DNA from: Roseibium sp. | GTDB taxonomy: Bacteria; Pseudomonadota; Alphaproteobacteria; Rhizobiales; Stappiaceae | Length of the DNA: 64,000 nt | Direction of reading: 5' to 3' | NCBI GenBank assembly: GCA_017643215.1 | Contig: JAEPNV010000006.1 | Coordinates: 1-64,000 of the forward strand | Part shown: positions 36,459 through 46,463 of the stretch, one piece after another | How positions within the stretch are numbered: position 1 is the first letter of the stretch | Layout of the letters: the number at the start of each line of letters is the position of its first letter | The notes under the pieces: generated by a model | What the model was told of the DNA's origin: nothing | What the model saw: only the letters and a program-made list of their open reading frames with translations | Databases searched by the model: none | Made by a program: the position numbers and the translations under genes

Positions 36459-39400
36459 AGGAACGACCCCAGCTCTTTGCTTTTGCTTTCGACTTTTTCG
36501 GCGACTTCGGAGAGCCCCTCCGTTTCGGCGATGTCCTCGGAGAAATGCTGGCTTGCCAGCTGCTGCGACTCCGATGACAGGCCGTCGCCGCTGTCCGCGC
36601 CCAGAACCCGGTTGGCCACACGGCTTGACAGATCGATGAGCGTGGCACCATTGGCCAGCGACATCAAGGGGATATCGATGCCAAGCTGCCGTTCCGCGCT
36701 CATGCGCAGTTCAAGCGCCATCAGCGAATCCATGCCGATATCCGACAGCGGTTTGTGCGGGTCGATTTCCGTCGGCGAGACCCGCAGGATCTTGCCGATC
36801 TCGCCAGCAAGCAGTTTGGCCACCGTCTGCGCCGCCGCGACCTTGTCGAGCCCCTCAAGGAGGGCATGGAGGTCAACCACACCTTCGCCGGCAGTGTCGT
36901 CGTCCGCACTGCCAAGGCCGAGCAGATCGACGACTGGTGTTGAAACCAGCGCCAGGTCCTTGCGCGCCGAGTGCCAGTCGATCCGGGCATAGCCGAGGGC
37001 GGCAAGCGACGCATCGTCTGCCGGCTGCACCATCAGCCGTTCCAGCCCGTCCAGCGCCTCCGCGGCCGTCAGCGCATGACGCCCCAGCTTGCGGGACAGC
37101 ATTTCGTTGACGTCTTCGTTGCGCGCCAGATATCCGGCGTCGGAAATCGCGCCCCAGGCGACGGCAAGGCCGGGCCGGCCCTCGATCCGGCGTTTGCGCG
37201 CAAGGGATTCCAGATAGCCGTTTGCGGCGACATAATTGGCCTGGCCGGGATTGCCGACTAGCGTCGTCGCCGAGGAGTACAGCACGAAGTGATCCAGCGG
37301 ATCGCCGCGCGTGAACCGATCGAGATAATCAGCGCCCTGGACCTTCGGCGCCAGCACCTTGGAGATGCCGGCTTCGTCGAGATTGGAGATCAGGCGGTCG
37401 TCCAGCACCATCGCGGTGTGGAACACGCCATGGATCGCCCGTCCGCCCGCGCGGATCTCGCTGAGCGTGGTTTCGACTTGCGCGGGATCAGACAGATCGC
37501 AGGCATAGCCACGGATCGCGACCCCGCGTTCACCCAGGGCCGCGATCACGGCCTGGGCGTCCTCCGAGGTGTCGCCGCGCCGGCTGAGCACGGCGATGCT
37601 GGTTGCCCCCTTGTCGGCGAGACGGTGCAACAAGGCGGCGCCGAAGCCGCCAAAGCCACCAGCGACGACATAGGTTGCGTCAGACCGCAAGGTGAGCTCC
37701 TGGCGGGGCGCGACGGTATCGGGGACCGCGGGCGGGCGGAGCACGATCTTGCCGATATGGCCGGCCTGCTGCATCAAACGGAACGCCTCCACCACGTTGT
37801 CCGCGTCAAAAGCACGGTAGGGCAGGGGCGCGAGCGTCCCGTCCTCGAACAAGGTGACGAGTTTTTCAAACAGCGCTTCGGCGAGCTTCGGCTGGCGGGT
37901 CAGGAGCTGGTCGGCATCGATCCCGAAATAGGTCAGGTTCTGCCGGAACGGGCGCAGACCGATCCGGGTGTTGCCGTAATAGTCGCGTTTGCCGAGCTCC
38001 AGGAAACGTCCGAACGGTTTGAGGACCTCGATGCTGCGTTCCATAGCCTCGCCAAACAGCGAGTTGAGCACCACATCGACGCCATCGCCGCCGGTCTCCT
38101 CCATGACGGCGTCGACAAAGGCCAGCGAGCGGGAATCAAGAACCACGTCCGCGCCGAGCAGTGTCAGCGTGTTGCGCTTTTCCGGAGATCCGGCGGTCGC
38201 GATCACCTTGGCGCCGCGCCACTGTGCGATCTGAAGGGCCGCAAGCCCAACGCCGCCGGCGCCGCCATGAATGAGGACCGTTTCGCCCTCGCTCAAATGC
38301 GCCAAATGAACCAGCGCGTAATAGGCCGTCAGGAACGTGACGGGGATCGTCGCCGCTTCTTCCGAAGACACGGCGGCCGGCATGGGCGCGCAGGCGGTTT
38401 CGTCCACCGTGACATGGCTTGCAAAGCAGGCCGGCGCGAAGGTGATCACCTTGTCACCGGGCTGGAATCGGGTGACGTCCGGGCCGCAAGCAACGACGCG
38501 TCCGCAGCACTCCATGCCGAGTGTCGGGCCGGCAAAGCCGTCCTCCAGCGCCTCTTCGGGAAGAAGGCCAAGCGCCCACATCACATCCCGGAAGTTGAGG
38601 CCGCTCGCTTCCACGGCGATTTCGACCTTGGCGCCGTCGACCTCCGGTTTGGCCACCACGGTCCAGGCAAGCTGGTCCAGTGCGCCCTGGCGGAGGATAT
38701 CGAGCTTCATGGCCGGCGCCGATCCGTCCGGCAGCTCCGGGCGGTCTAGAACCCCGCCCTGGATAATACGAAGACCGGAGCGCTGCTGGCCATCGAGCAC
38801 GACTTCCCGTTCATCGGTCGGTGATGTGAGTTCTTCCGAGAGCCGGGCCGCGGCAATGCCGGGTTCCAGCGACGGGGACACGTCGATCAAGCGGATATGG
38901 GCGTCCGGGAACTCGTTCATGGCAACCCGGCCATACGCCCATACGCCGCCTTGTGCCGGATCCGGGTCCGGGCCATTGGCGGACGCCGGCGCGCCGCCGG
39001 GCGCAACCACCCAGACGGTGCCCTGGTCGGCGCCCATGACGGTCAACAGCCGGGTGAGCGACCAGGTGCGGCGGGCAATGACGGTCATGGCATCGTCGCC
39101 GTCGGAAGATACCCCGGCAAGGTGGACAAGGCGTCCTTCGACCTTCCCCAGCAGGTCTTTCAACGCGGTGTCGTCGTCTTCGGCGGGCGTATCGATCCTG
39201 ACGGTCCAGTGGCCGTTTTCCGTTTCCTGAGTGATATCGCCCGGGACCGCGAGGATTGTGTCGATGCCCTCGCGCTCCAGACACGCGGCAAGACCATCGG
39301 CCAGCTTCCGGCTGCCGCCGGTCTCGTCGGAGAACAGAACAATCGTGGAGGCCGTTTTAGTTTCGGCAGTCGCGGCGTCGGTCTCGTCATCCGGATCGCT

Positions 39401-42400
39401 CTGTTGGCCGCCCGCGGCGGCGAACACGATATCGGCTTCCACGACCGGGCTGGCGAGCGGCTGGGATACCGCGTTTTGATAGCCGCATTTGGACAACACC
39501 GACACCCAGTCGCGGCTTTGCCGCGAGACCGGAAATTCCGCGGAGGCCGATCCGCTCCACCAGTCAGTTCCAATGCCCCGGATGAGATCCGTGAGCGGCG
39601 ACGGCAGGGGCTCGGCGGCAAGGACCATCGCGTCGGCCACAAGATGCTTCAAAAGGCCGGAAACGACCTCCTCGGTGAGATCGGCCAGCGACCGGCTGAA
39701 CAGGACCGCGTCGAACGGCCCCTGGCCCTCGATGTCCTCTTCTAGGCTTTCAAGGAAAACGGTCGACGTGCTGCCGGTCCACTGCCTGGCCGCCCGACCG
39801 GCTTCCGAAGCTGACACATCGGCGACGGTCACGACCATGCGCGTTGGGTCGAGCGTGCTGTCCAGCGCCTGTAAGAGCCGCAAATCGGCCGCGCCGATCA
39901 CGAGCAGGCGGGCCGCGGCCCCGCCGGGCCAAGCGCTCAACAGGTCGGTGCCGAGTTTCGTCAGGCAGTCGGACCGGTGGGTGGCGGCGGGTGAAGCGGT
40001 CAAATAGGCATCGAAAAGCCCGGCCGCGTAAAAATCGGCCGCGGAGCTCGCAAGGCCGTCGCTGAGGAGGCCGGAAAGGTCGGCGCTCAGGCGCGCGAGG
40101 AGTGACGCCTCGGCAATATGCTGTCCGCCTTCGGAGACAAGCGTGTGCATGAGCGCGCCGGCATTTGGTTGCTCATCGGGGTTGCCGAGCACAAAGACAC
40201 CGTCCTCGGTCTCCTCGGCAAGTCCGCTCTCTGTAAGCCATGCGGCCAGGGTCGCGGCCAGCGGCAGCGCTGTCTCATGCAATTTCCCGGAGGCCGCCAG
40301 GCCGCCGATGTTGAGCGTGTCGTCCACGGAAAACGCCCAAAGGGTTTCATGGACGATCGTGCGCGCGAGCGCGTCGACCAAAAGGCTGGAATCGTCCAGA
40401 TCCGGCAGGGCCTCCGCATCAAATCCGGACGATTTCAAAAAGCCTTCAAATCCATCCGGCATGACGGCATTGAGCGGCGCGGCGCGATCGGCGGCGGGCA
40501 ACAAGGCCGCGATCTGGCGGTACACCAGTTCGTCGGGCCGGGTTTCGCGCCCGAGTTTGACGGCCCGGAACCGGGTTTGCGACAGGCGGGCAATGAGCTG
40601 GCCGGCTTCGTCCAGATATTCGAACTTGGCCTCGATCGAGCGCGGGCTTGCCTTGGTGACCTTGATCCGCACCGACCGCGGCGCGGCGTCGGCAACCAGG
40701 ACTCGCAACGCGCCCATCCGGATCGGCAGGAAGCTTGTTTGCGCCGGAATGTCCGGAACGCCTTGAAGCAGGGCGAACAAGCCGTGAAAGCCGGCGTCGA
40801 CCAAGGTCGGGCACAGTGCCATTTGAAGGTCGCTGACGGCCGGATGCCGGTCGCCGAGATCCACCGTCGCCGTGGTGTCATCGTGGCGGACGACCTGGTC
40901 GGCGCGCTGGAACGCCGGCCCGTAATTCAAGTCAAAGTCGCGGGTGATGGCATAAAGCCGGTCTTTGTCAAGACGGGTTCCATCCCCGTCCGGCACATTG
41001 ATCGACGGCGCCGTATTGGTCGTTGACGGGGTTACGAAATGACCGCGGGCATTCAGCACCCAGTCCGCGTCCTGAAGGCGTGGCTTGGAATGGATTTCCA
41101 CCACCCGGTCGTCCGGGGAGATGCGCACCATGGTTTCCCAGGTCTCATGGTCCTCGATGACGAGCGGGCGCAGGATGTCAAGATCGCGTAATTCCGCGGT
41201 GTCTTGTCCGGTCCAGCGCAAAACGGCCCGAACGGCCATTTCGGTGAAACCGGCGGCGGGGAAGACGACCGACTCCTCGACCTTGTGATCGGCAAGCCAC
41301 GGGTGCGCGCTGGCATCGATGTGATTGTACCATTCGGCCGCATCCTGGCGCAGACGGTAGCCCAGAAGCGGCCATGTCTGACCGAACATGAAGTCGACAC
41401 GCTCGTCGGTCGGCTCCTGACGGTATGGTGTGTTCTGCCAGGGATAACTTGGAAGCTGGTCATAGGCGCGCGCTGCAGGACCGACATATTTCGTCAGATC
41501 CGTTCGTCCGCCATGGGCGACGATCAACGCCGCAATGCCGGGCAGCGGATTGATGACCGGCTGGTCCTTTGCCGGCGTGTCAAGGCTCGCCAGAACCTTC
41601 GCCTTCTTGCCGTCACTGCGCAGGATGTCGTTCATATAGGTGCCGAGGACGGCCTTCGGGCCGATTTCGACAAACACGCCGAACCCGTCGTCAACCATTC
41701 GCGCAACGGCGTTCTGGAACTGGACCGGCTGGCGCACGTTCCGCCACCAATAATCCGCATCGAGCGAGGGAGCGGGCGCGTCCGGGTCCACCGTGGAATA
41801 AAACGTGATGTCCGACCGGCCGGGGCTGATCCCGTCAAGCGCGGTTAAGAGCGGTTGTTTGATGGAGTCGACCAGCGCGCTGTGGAACGGATAGGCCAGA
41901 TTGAGCCGCCGCAGCGCCCATTTGTTTTTCCGCGCGAACTTGGCGAAGGCGTCGATGCTGTCGCTGTCGCCGGAAATGGTCACGCTGCGCGGACTGTTGA
42001 CGGCCGCAAGCTCCAGGCGCGGCAGTCCGCTCGCCTTGATGCCCTCCACCGCCTTTTCCGCGGGCAGCAAGAGGGCCGCCATGGAGCCAAGGTCGCGAAC
42101 CACTTCCTGTTCGCTCGAACGGGCGTGAATGACCTTGACGGCCTGTTCAAGCGACAGCGCGCCAGCGCACCAGGCCGCCGCCACTTCACCAACGGAATGA
42201 CCGGCAACGCCCTCCGGCGAAATGCCGCGCGCCCTCAGGCTTTCCACCAGCGCAACCTGGATCGCGAACAGGAGAGGCTGGGCGATTTCGGTCCGTTCGA
42301 TGTCAGCTTCCAGGTCCTTGGCGAACAACGTCGTCAGCAGCGACCAGCCGCCAATGCCCATGAAAATCCGGTCGACGCGCTCAAAAACCGACTGAAACAC

Positions 42401-44056
42401 TTCGTCCGTCTGATAGGCGTCCTGGCCCATTCCGGCCCATTGCGAGCCGTTGCCGGAAAACACGAACCCGACCTTGGCATCGGCCTTGAACGCGTCGCCC
42501 TGAACGACGAGCGATGATTTTTCCTCCGACAAAAACGCGTCGATCGCCGTGTTTTTCTCCGCAACGGTGTCGCCCATGAGCACGACGCGATTGTCGAGAA
42601 GGTCACGGGCATGGGCTGCGGCAGTGACCAGCCGGGCCGCGCTGCCCGGCCCGGCTGTATTGATCGCTTCGCGGTAGCGGCCGGCAAGGGCCTTCAGCGC
42701 GTCTTTTGATTTTGCACTCAGAACCAGCGGCGCATTCGCGGGCATAGTCATGGCCGGCACGGCCATTTTCGGCGCATCGGCAATCACTGCGTGGGCGTTG
42801 GTCCCGCCGAATCCGAAGGAGTTGACGCCCGCAAGACGCGCCTTCTTGCCGCGCTTCAGCGGCACATTGTCTTTCGCGACGGCCAGGTTGAGGTCGTCGA
42901 ACGGGATGTCCGGGTTGGGTGTCTCGAAATGCAGCGACTTCGGAAAGACATCATGTTTGAGCGCCAGCAGGGCCTTGAGAAGGCCGACCAGGCCCGATAC
43001 CGGCTCCAGATGGCCGACATTGGTTTTCACGGAGCCGATCGGCAGGACGTCGGACCGTTTTTGACCGATCACCTTGCCAAGGGCGTCGGTTTCGGCCGGA
43101 TCGCCAACACGTGTTCCGGTGCCGTGGGCTTCGACAAACGCCAGATCGTCCGGAGAGACGCCGCGATCCTCGTAGATTTCCCGCAAAAGGTCCGCCTGGG
43201 CATAAGCGGAGGGAAGGGAGAGACCCACCGTGCGGCCATCGGCATTGATGCCGGTTGCGATCAGCTTGGCATGCGGCCGGGACCCGGAGAGGGGTTTCGC
43301 CCGATCGGACTGAAGAACAAGGACGACGCCGCCCTCTGAACGCACATACCCGTCGCCCTTGGCATCGAACGCCTGGCAAAGCCCCGACGGCGACAGCATG
43401 GTCGCGCGGGAAAAGCCGACAAACGCAAACGGGCTAAGAAGCAGGCTGACGCCGCAAACGATCGCGGTGTCGATGGCGCCGCTTTCGAGCGCGGACACCG
43501 CTTCGTGGAGCGCCACCAAGGACGACGAACAGGCGGTGTCGACGGTGAAACTCGGCCCGCGGAAGTCGTAGATATAGGAAATCCGGTTGGAGACGATCGA
43601 CAGCGTGTTGCCGGTCATGAACTGCATGTCGGCCGAGGCCGGGTCCGCCACGAACCGGTGGTGGTAATCGAGCGAAGATGCCCCGACATAGACGCCCGTC
43701 GACGTGCCGGCGAGATCACTTGGCCGGATGTTGGCTTGCTCCAGGGCCTCCCAAACCAGTTGCAAAAGCAGGCGCTGCTGGGGGTCCATCTGGACCGCTT
43801 CGCGGGGCGAAATGCCAAAAAACGCAGGATCAAATCCCCATACATCATCGAGCTGGCCCGCGGCCCAGGTATAGGCCTTTCCCTGCACGCTGCCGTCCGG
43901 ATTGCCGAAGCGGGTCAGCGGCCAACGGTCTTTGGAGACGGATGTGACGGCGCAGGTGCCGGATTCCAGGAGAGACCAAAATTCATCGGGAGACTTGGCG
44001 CCGGGCAAGCGGCTGGCATAACCCAAAATGTTGATATCAGATGTAAGCGAAGCCAC
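36455..44056 (-). CDS. rkpA: type I polyketide/fatty acid synthase (RkpA-like)
   Basis: 2,533 residues, GTG start with AAAGG upstream. Domains in order: KS (5-425; Cys176 in DTACSSS, His311 in HGTGT, His349), AT (about 530-830; Ser621 in GHSVGE, substrate motif YPFH), DH (about 890-1160; His924), a degenerate methyltransferase-like region (about 1400-1500), ER (about 1780-2110; HGGAGGVGLAALQ near 1925), KR (about 2125-2340) and one ACP (Ser2444 in GMDSLM). One full reducing module used repeatedly would make a saturated acyl chain, as proposed for S. meliloti RkpA in K-antigen synthesis. The DH motif has Glu where Gly is usual. Confidence 0.93.
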   Translation of the reverse strand: MASLTSDINILGYASRLPGAKSPDEFWSLLESGTCAVTSVSKDRWPLTRFGNPDGSVQGKAYTWAAGQLDDVWGFDPAFFGISPREAVQMDPQQRLLLQLVWEALEQANIRPSDLAGTSTGVYVGASSLDYHHRFVADPASADMQFMTGNTLSIVSNRISYIYDFRGPSFTVDTACSSSLVALHEAVSALESGAIDTAIVCGVSLLLSPFAFVGFSRATMLSPSGLCQAFDAKGDGYVRSEGGVVLVLQSDRAKPLSGSRPHAKLIATGINADGRTVGLSLPSAYAQADLLREIYEDRGVSPDDLAFVEAHGTGTRVGDPAETDALGKVIGQKRSDVLPIGSVKTNVGHLEPVSGLVGLLKALLALKHDVFPKSLHFETPNPDIPFDDLNLAVAKDNVPLKRGKKARLAGVNSFGFGGTNAHAVIADAPKMAVPAMTMPANAPLVLSAKSKDALKALAGRYREAINTAGPGSAARLVTAAAHARDLLDNRVVLMGDTVAEKNTAIDAFLSEEKSSLVVQGDAFKADAKVGFVFSGNGSQWAGMGQDAYQTDEVFQSVFERVDRIFMGIGGWSLLTTLFAKDLEADIERTEIAQPLLFAIQVALVESLRARGISPEGVAGHSVGEVAAAWCAGALSLEQAVKVIHARSSEQEVVRDLGSMAALLLPAEKAVEGIKASGLPRLELAAVNSPRSVTISGDSDSIDAFAKFARKNKWALRRLNLAYPFHSALVDSIKQPLLTALDGISPGRSDITFYSTVDPDAPAPSLDADYWWRNVRQPVQFQNAVARMVDDGFGVFVEIGPKAVLGTYMNDILRSDGKKAKVLASLDTPAKDQPVINPLPGIAALIVAHGGRTDLTKYVGPAARAYDQLPSYPWQNTPYRQEPTDERVDFMFGQTWPLLGYRLRQDAAEWYNHIDASAHPWLADHKVEESVVFPAAGFTEMAVRAVLRWTGQDTAELRDLDILRPLVIEDHETWETMVRISPDDRVVEIHSKPRLQDADWVLNARGHFVTPSTTNTAPSINVPDGDGTRLDKDRLYAITRDFDLNYGPAFQRADQVVRHDDTTATVDLGDRHPAVSDLQMALCPTLVDAGFHGLFALLQGVPDIPAQTSFLPIRMGALRVLVADAAPRSVRIKVTKASPRSIEAKFEYLDEAGQLIARLSQTRFRAVKLGRETRPDELVYRQIAALLPAADRAAPLNAVMPDGFEGFLKSSGFDAEALPDLDDSSLLVDALARTIVHETLWAFSVDDTLNIGGLAASGKLHETALPLAATLAAWLTESGLAEETEDGVFVLGNPDEQPNAGALMHTLVSEGGQHIAEASLLARLSADLSGLLSDGLASSAADFYAAGLFDAYLTASPAATHRSDCLTKLGTDLLSAWPGGAAARLLVIGAADLRLLQALDSTLDPTRMVVTVADVSASEAGRAARQWTGSTSTVFLESLEEDIEGQGPFDAVLFSRSLADLTEEVVSGLLKHLVADAMVLAAEPLPSPLTDLIRGIGTDWWSGSASAEFPVSRQSRDWVSVLSKCGYQNAVSQPLASPVVEADIVFAAAGGQQSDPDDETDAATAETKTASTIVLFSDETGGSRKLADGLAACLEREGIDTILAVPGDITQETENGHWTVRIDTPAEDDDTALKDLLGKVEGRLVHLAGVSSDGDDAMTVIARRTWSLTRLLTVMGADQGTVWVVAPGGAPASANGPDPDPAQGGVWAYGRVAMNEFPDAHIRLIDVSPSLEPGIAAARLSEELTSPTDEREVVLDGQQRSGLRIIQGGVLDRPELPDGSAPAMKLDILRQGALDQLAWTVVAKPEVDGAKVEIAVEASGLNFRDVMWALGLLPEEALEDGFAGPTLGMECCGRVVACGPDVTRFQPGDKVITFAPACFASHVTVDETACAPMPAAVSSEEAATIPVTFLTAYYALVHLAHLSEGETVLIHGGAGGVGLAALQIAQWRGAKVIATAGSPEKRNTLTLLGADVVLDSRSLAFVDAVMEETGGDGVDVVLNSLFGEAMERSIEVLKPFGRFLELGKRDYYGNTRIGLRPFRQNLTYFGIDADQLLTRQPKLAEALFEKLVTLFEDGTLAPLPYRAFDADNVVEAFRLMQQAGHIGKIVLRPPAVPDTVAPRQELTLRSDATYVVAGGFGGFGAALLHRLADKGATSIAVLSRRGDTSEDAQAVIAALGERGVAIRGYACDLSDPAQVETTLSEIRAGGRAIHGVFHTAMVLDDRLISNLDEAGISKVLAPKVQGADYLDRFTRGDPLDHFVLYSSATTLVGNPGQANYVAANGYLESLARKRRIEGRPGLAVAWGAISDAGYLARNEDVNEMLSRKLGRHALTAAEALDGLERLMVQPADDASLAALGYARIDWHSARKDLALVSTPVVDLLGLGSADDDTAGEGVVDLHALLEGLDKVAAAQTVAKLLAGEIGKILRVSPTEIDPHKPLSDIGMDSLMALELRMSAERQLGIDIPLMSLANGATLIDLSSRVANRVLGADSGDGLSSESQQLASQHFSEDIAETEGLSEVAEKVESKSKELGSFL

Positions 44057-44478
44057 AGAACGACCTTTAGCGAAACAGTACCGCGAGTTGCCCGCAAGAT
44101 GAGTTGGTGACAGGTGGTGAGCCTATTCGAGCGCCACATAAATATATTGATTGGCGCGTCTTGGCCAGTTGTCCGTCTTTGGAAAATCAGACCCTTGACC
44201 CAACGGCGGCCGGTGGTTGTCTTCACCGTGTTTGGCCGGTAAATTCACTGTTTTGTCAGTTGGTTACGGCACATTTTTGCGTGCTGGCCGACCATCGACC
44301 TCCGGCGGCCTGTGTAAAACACGCACGGCCGTCTGCCTTTTTGTTGCCGCTGTGTCGCTTTTGCCATGGAAGAGCGCCGGTTCGGCGGTGCCGCGCCATG
44401 TCCGGGCGCGAGCGCCCGTTCGCCGTCGCTTTCCTGGCCTGAATGGCCCGCCCCAGGCGAACGGGACGCCCTACCGCA
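44057..44478. other. intergenic region upstream of rkpA
   Basis: 422 bp between the leftward rkpA start and the end of the leftward mttB-like gene. I find no gene. A distinctly AT-rich patch (AATATATT around 44135-44145) about 90 bp upstream of the rkpA GTG is a candidate promoter core. No clear T-tract terminator for the mttB-like gene is visible. Confidence 0.4.
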
Positions 44479-46020
44479 TCACACGTTGCTGTCCGGGAAG
44501 GACGCCTTGCGCTCCTCCATGAAACCGATCAGGGCCTCGTCGATGCCCGCGTCCAGCTCCGGCCCGGTATAGGCGGCAAGCTGTTCCTTCCAGATTGCGT
44601 TGGCGCGCTGGGCAGCGTCGAGTTCACCGTCGGCCAGCCATTGCTCGAAGGAGTTGTTGTCGGCGACCGATGAGCGGAAGAATGCGCTTTCGAAATTGCG
44701 CTGCGTGTGAGCCGCGCCGAGGAAATGCCCGCCGGGTCCGACTTCTTGGAGGGCGTCCATGGCCATCGCCTCGTCGGAGAGGTCAATGCCCTTGGCAAGC
44801 ACATGCATCATGCCGAGCTGATCGGCGTCCAGAATGAACTTCTCATAGGAGGAGCACAGGCCGCCTTCCAGCCAACCGGCTGAATGCAATGCGAAATTCA
44901 CCCCGCCCTGGACGGTCGCCGTGATGGTTTGGGCCGATTCCTGCGCCGATTGGGCATCGGGCAGTTTGGAGGCGGTGAACGATCCGCCGGACCGGAACGG
45001 CAGCCTAAGGCGCCGGGCCAGCTTCGCCGCACCGTTCAAAAGCAGCGAGCCTTCCGGACTGCCGAAGGTCGGGGCGCCGGACTGCATGGAAATCGAACTG
45101 ACAAAGGCGCCGAAAACCACCGGCGCGCCGGGGCGCACCAACTGGGTCAAGGCGCAGCCGGCCAGCGCCTCGGCCAGGACCTGTGACAAGGTGCCGGCGA
45201 CAGTGACCGGGCTCATCGCGCCGGCCAGAATGAAGGGCGAGACGATGCAGGCCTGGTTGGCCGCCGCGTACACCTTCAAGGCGCCGAGCATGGTGGCGTC
45301 GAACACCAGCGGCGAATTCGCGTTGATCAGCTGGATCATGACGCAATTCTGATCAACGAAGTCCTTGCCGAACACGATCTCGGCCATCTTGACCGAATCC
45401 TCGGCCCGCTCCGGCGCGGTCACCGAGCCCATGAACGGTTTGTCGGAATGTTTGATATGGGAATAGACCATATCAAAGTGCCGCTTGTTGACCGGCAGAT
45501 CGACGGGTTCGCACACCGTTCCGCCCGAATGGTGCAACCAGGGCGACATGTAGGCGAGTTTCACGAAATTGCGGAAATCCTCGATCGTGCCGTAGCGCCG
45601 GCCCTTGTCCAGATCGGTGACAAAAGGCGGCCCATAGACGGGTGCGAACACGAGATTGTTGCCGCCGATTTCCACGTTGCGCGCCGGATTGCGGGCATGC
45701 TGGGTGAACTGGGCCGGTGCGGTCTTGATTATGTCCCGCAGCATGCCTTGCGGAAACCGGACCCGTTCGCCGTCGACATCCGCCCCGGCGTCCTTCCAGA
45801 TCTTCAAGACCTCCGGATCTTCGCGGAACTCCAGGCCGATTTCCGCCAGGATCCGATCCGTCTGCGCTTCGATCTTTTCCGCCCCTTCGTCGCTCAGGAC
45901 GTCATAGAGCGGAATGCCGCGGGTGATGTAGGGCGCGCCGATACCACCTGGACCCGTCTTCCGGCGTTCACGGCGGGCCGATCGCCCCCGGCGTCCTGAA
46001 CTGACGGCGGCATCTGACAT
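44479..46020 (-). CDS. MttB family (non-pyrrolysine) trimethylamine/betaine methyltransferase
   Basis: 513 residues. It moves a methyl group from a quaternary or tertiary amine to a corrinoid protein. The catalytic barrel is continuous with no in-frame stop, so it is the non-pyrrolysine branch, known for glycine betaine (MtgB) and other betaines. Family phrases: IPLYDVLSDEGAEKIEAQTD, HHSGGTVCEPVDLPVNKRH, GAMSPVTVAGTLSQVLAEAL, and YEKFILDADQLGMMHVLAKG. Residues 8-21 are a basic Arg-rich tail. Its corrinoid partner lies at 57.7 kb. It is divergent from the dimethylglycine-type dehydrogenase gene, which suggests glycine betaine as the substrate. Confidence 0.9.
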   Translation of the reverse strand: MSDAAVSSGRRGRSARRERRKTGPGGIGAPYITRGIPLYDVLSDEGAEKIEAQTDRILAEIGLEFREDPEVLKIWKDAGADVDGERVRFPQGMLRDIIKTAPAQFTQHARNPARNVEIGGNNLVFAPVYGPPFVTDLDKGRRYGTIEDFRNFVKLAYMSPWLHHSGGTVCEPVDLPVNKRHFDMVYSHIKHSDKPFMGSVTAPERAEDSVKMAEIVFGKDFVDQNCVMIQLINANSPLVFDATMLGALKVYAAANQACIVSPFILAGAMSPVTVAGTLSQVLAEALAGCALTQLVRPGAPVVFGAFVSSISMQSGAPTFGSPEGSLLLNGAAKLARRLRLPFRSGGSFTASKLPDAQSAQESAQTITATVQGGVNFALHSAGWLEGGLCSSYEKFILDADQLGMMHVLAKGIDLSDEAMAMDALQEVGPGGHFLGAAHTQRNFESAFFRSSVADNNSFEQWLADGELDAAQRANAIWKEQLAAYTGPELDAGIDEALIGFMEERKASFPDSNV

Positions 46021-46463
46021 TCTGGAGGCTCCCTCGACTAAGGATTTGGATCGTTATGGCGAAACTTAGTCCGCTTGGCCAGCGGCCGCGGCCCAGATCC
46101 GTCTTTGGCTGCCACAAAAGCGGCATGAGACGTCCGATGGAATTTGCCGGATCGGCCGGATGGGCGATGGCAGCGCCTGCCGGGCATAGCGTTTCGGCTG
46201 CAACCGATTGACGCCTGCGGGCGATCTCGTCGAGCTGCCGGATTTTGCCTCGCCGTGTCGTGGCGATAATGCCGCCATGACGCAATTGAGCTATTTTGCC
46301 CCGCAATCCATCGCAATACTGCCGGTCAAACACACCGGTCTCTCGCACCGGCCGTCGGACCGGCCGCGCAGGAGGCCGGTTCCGCCATGTCCAATGCGGA
46401 CCACCAGCAAGGCGAGCGTGACGTTGGCACTTGGCGTCCGGTCGATGGATAAAGGAACGAAAA
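46021..46463. other. intergenic region between divergent demethylation genes
   Basis: 443 bp between the mttB-like gene (leftward) and the dehydrogenase gene (rightward). It should contain both promoters. No convincing gene or known riboswitch fold is evident. A GC-rich inverted-repeat-like stretch around 46341-46385 (CACCGGCCG ... CGGCCGCGC/AGGCCGG) is present. AAAGGA sits 8 bases before the dehydrogenase ATG. Confidence 0.35.

Noticed and set aside
37289-38749. 486-codon open frame on the plus strand inside rkpA
   Set aside because: Antisense to the intact ER/KR part of the synthase; composition typical of GC-rich shadow frames.
44479-46020. Possible pyrrolysine-containing MttB
   Set aside because: The frame has no in-frame TAG and is continuous, so it is the non-pyrrolysine branch.
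46021-46463. Possible glycine-type riboswitch ahead of the dehydrogenase gene
   Set aside because: I looked for the conserved glycine-aptamer cores and did not find them.
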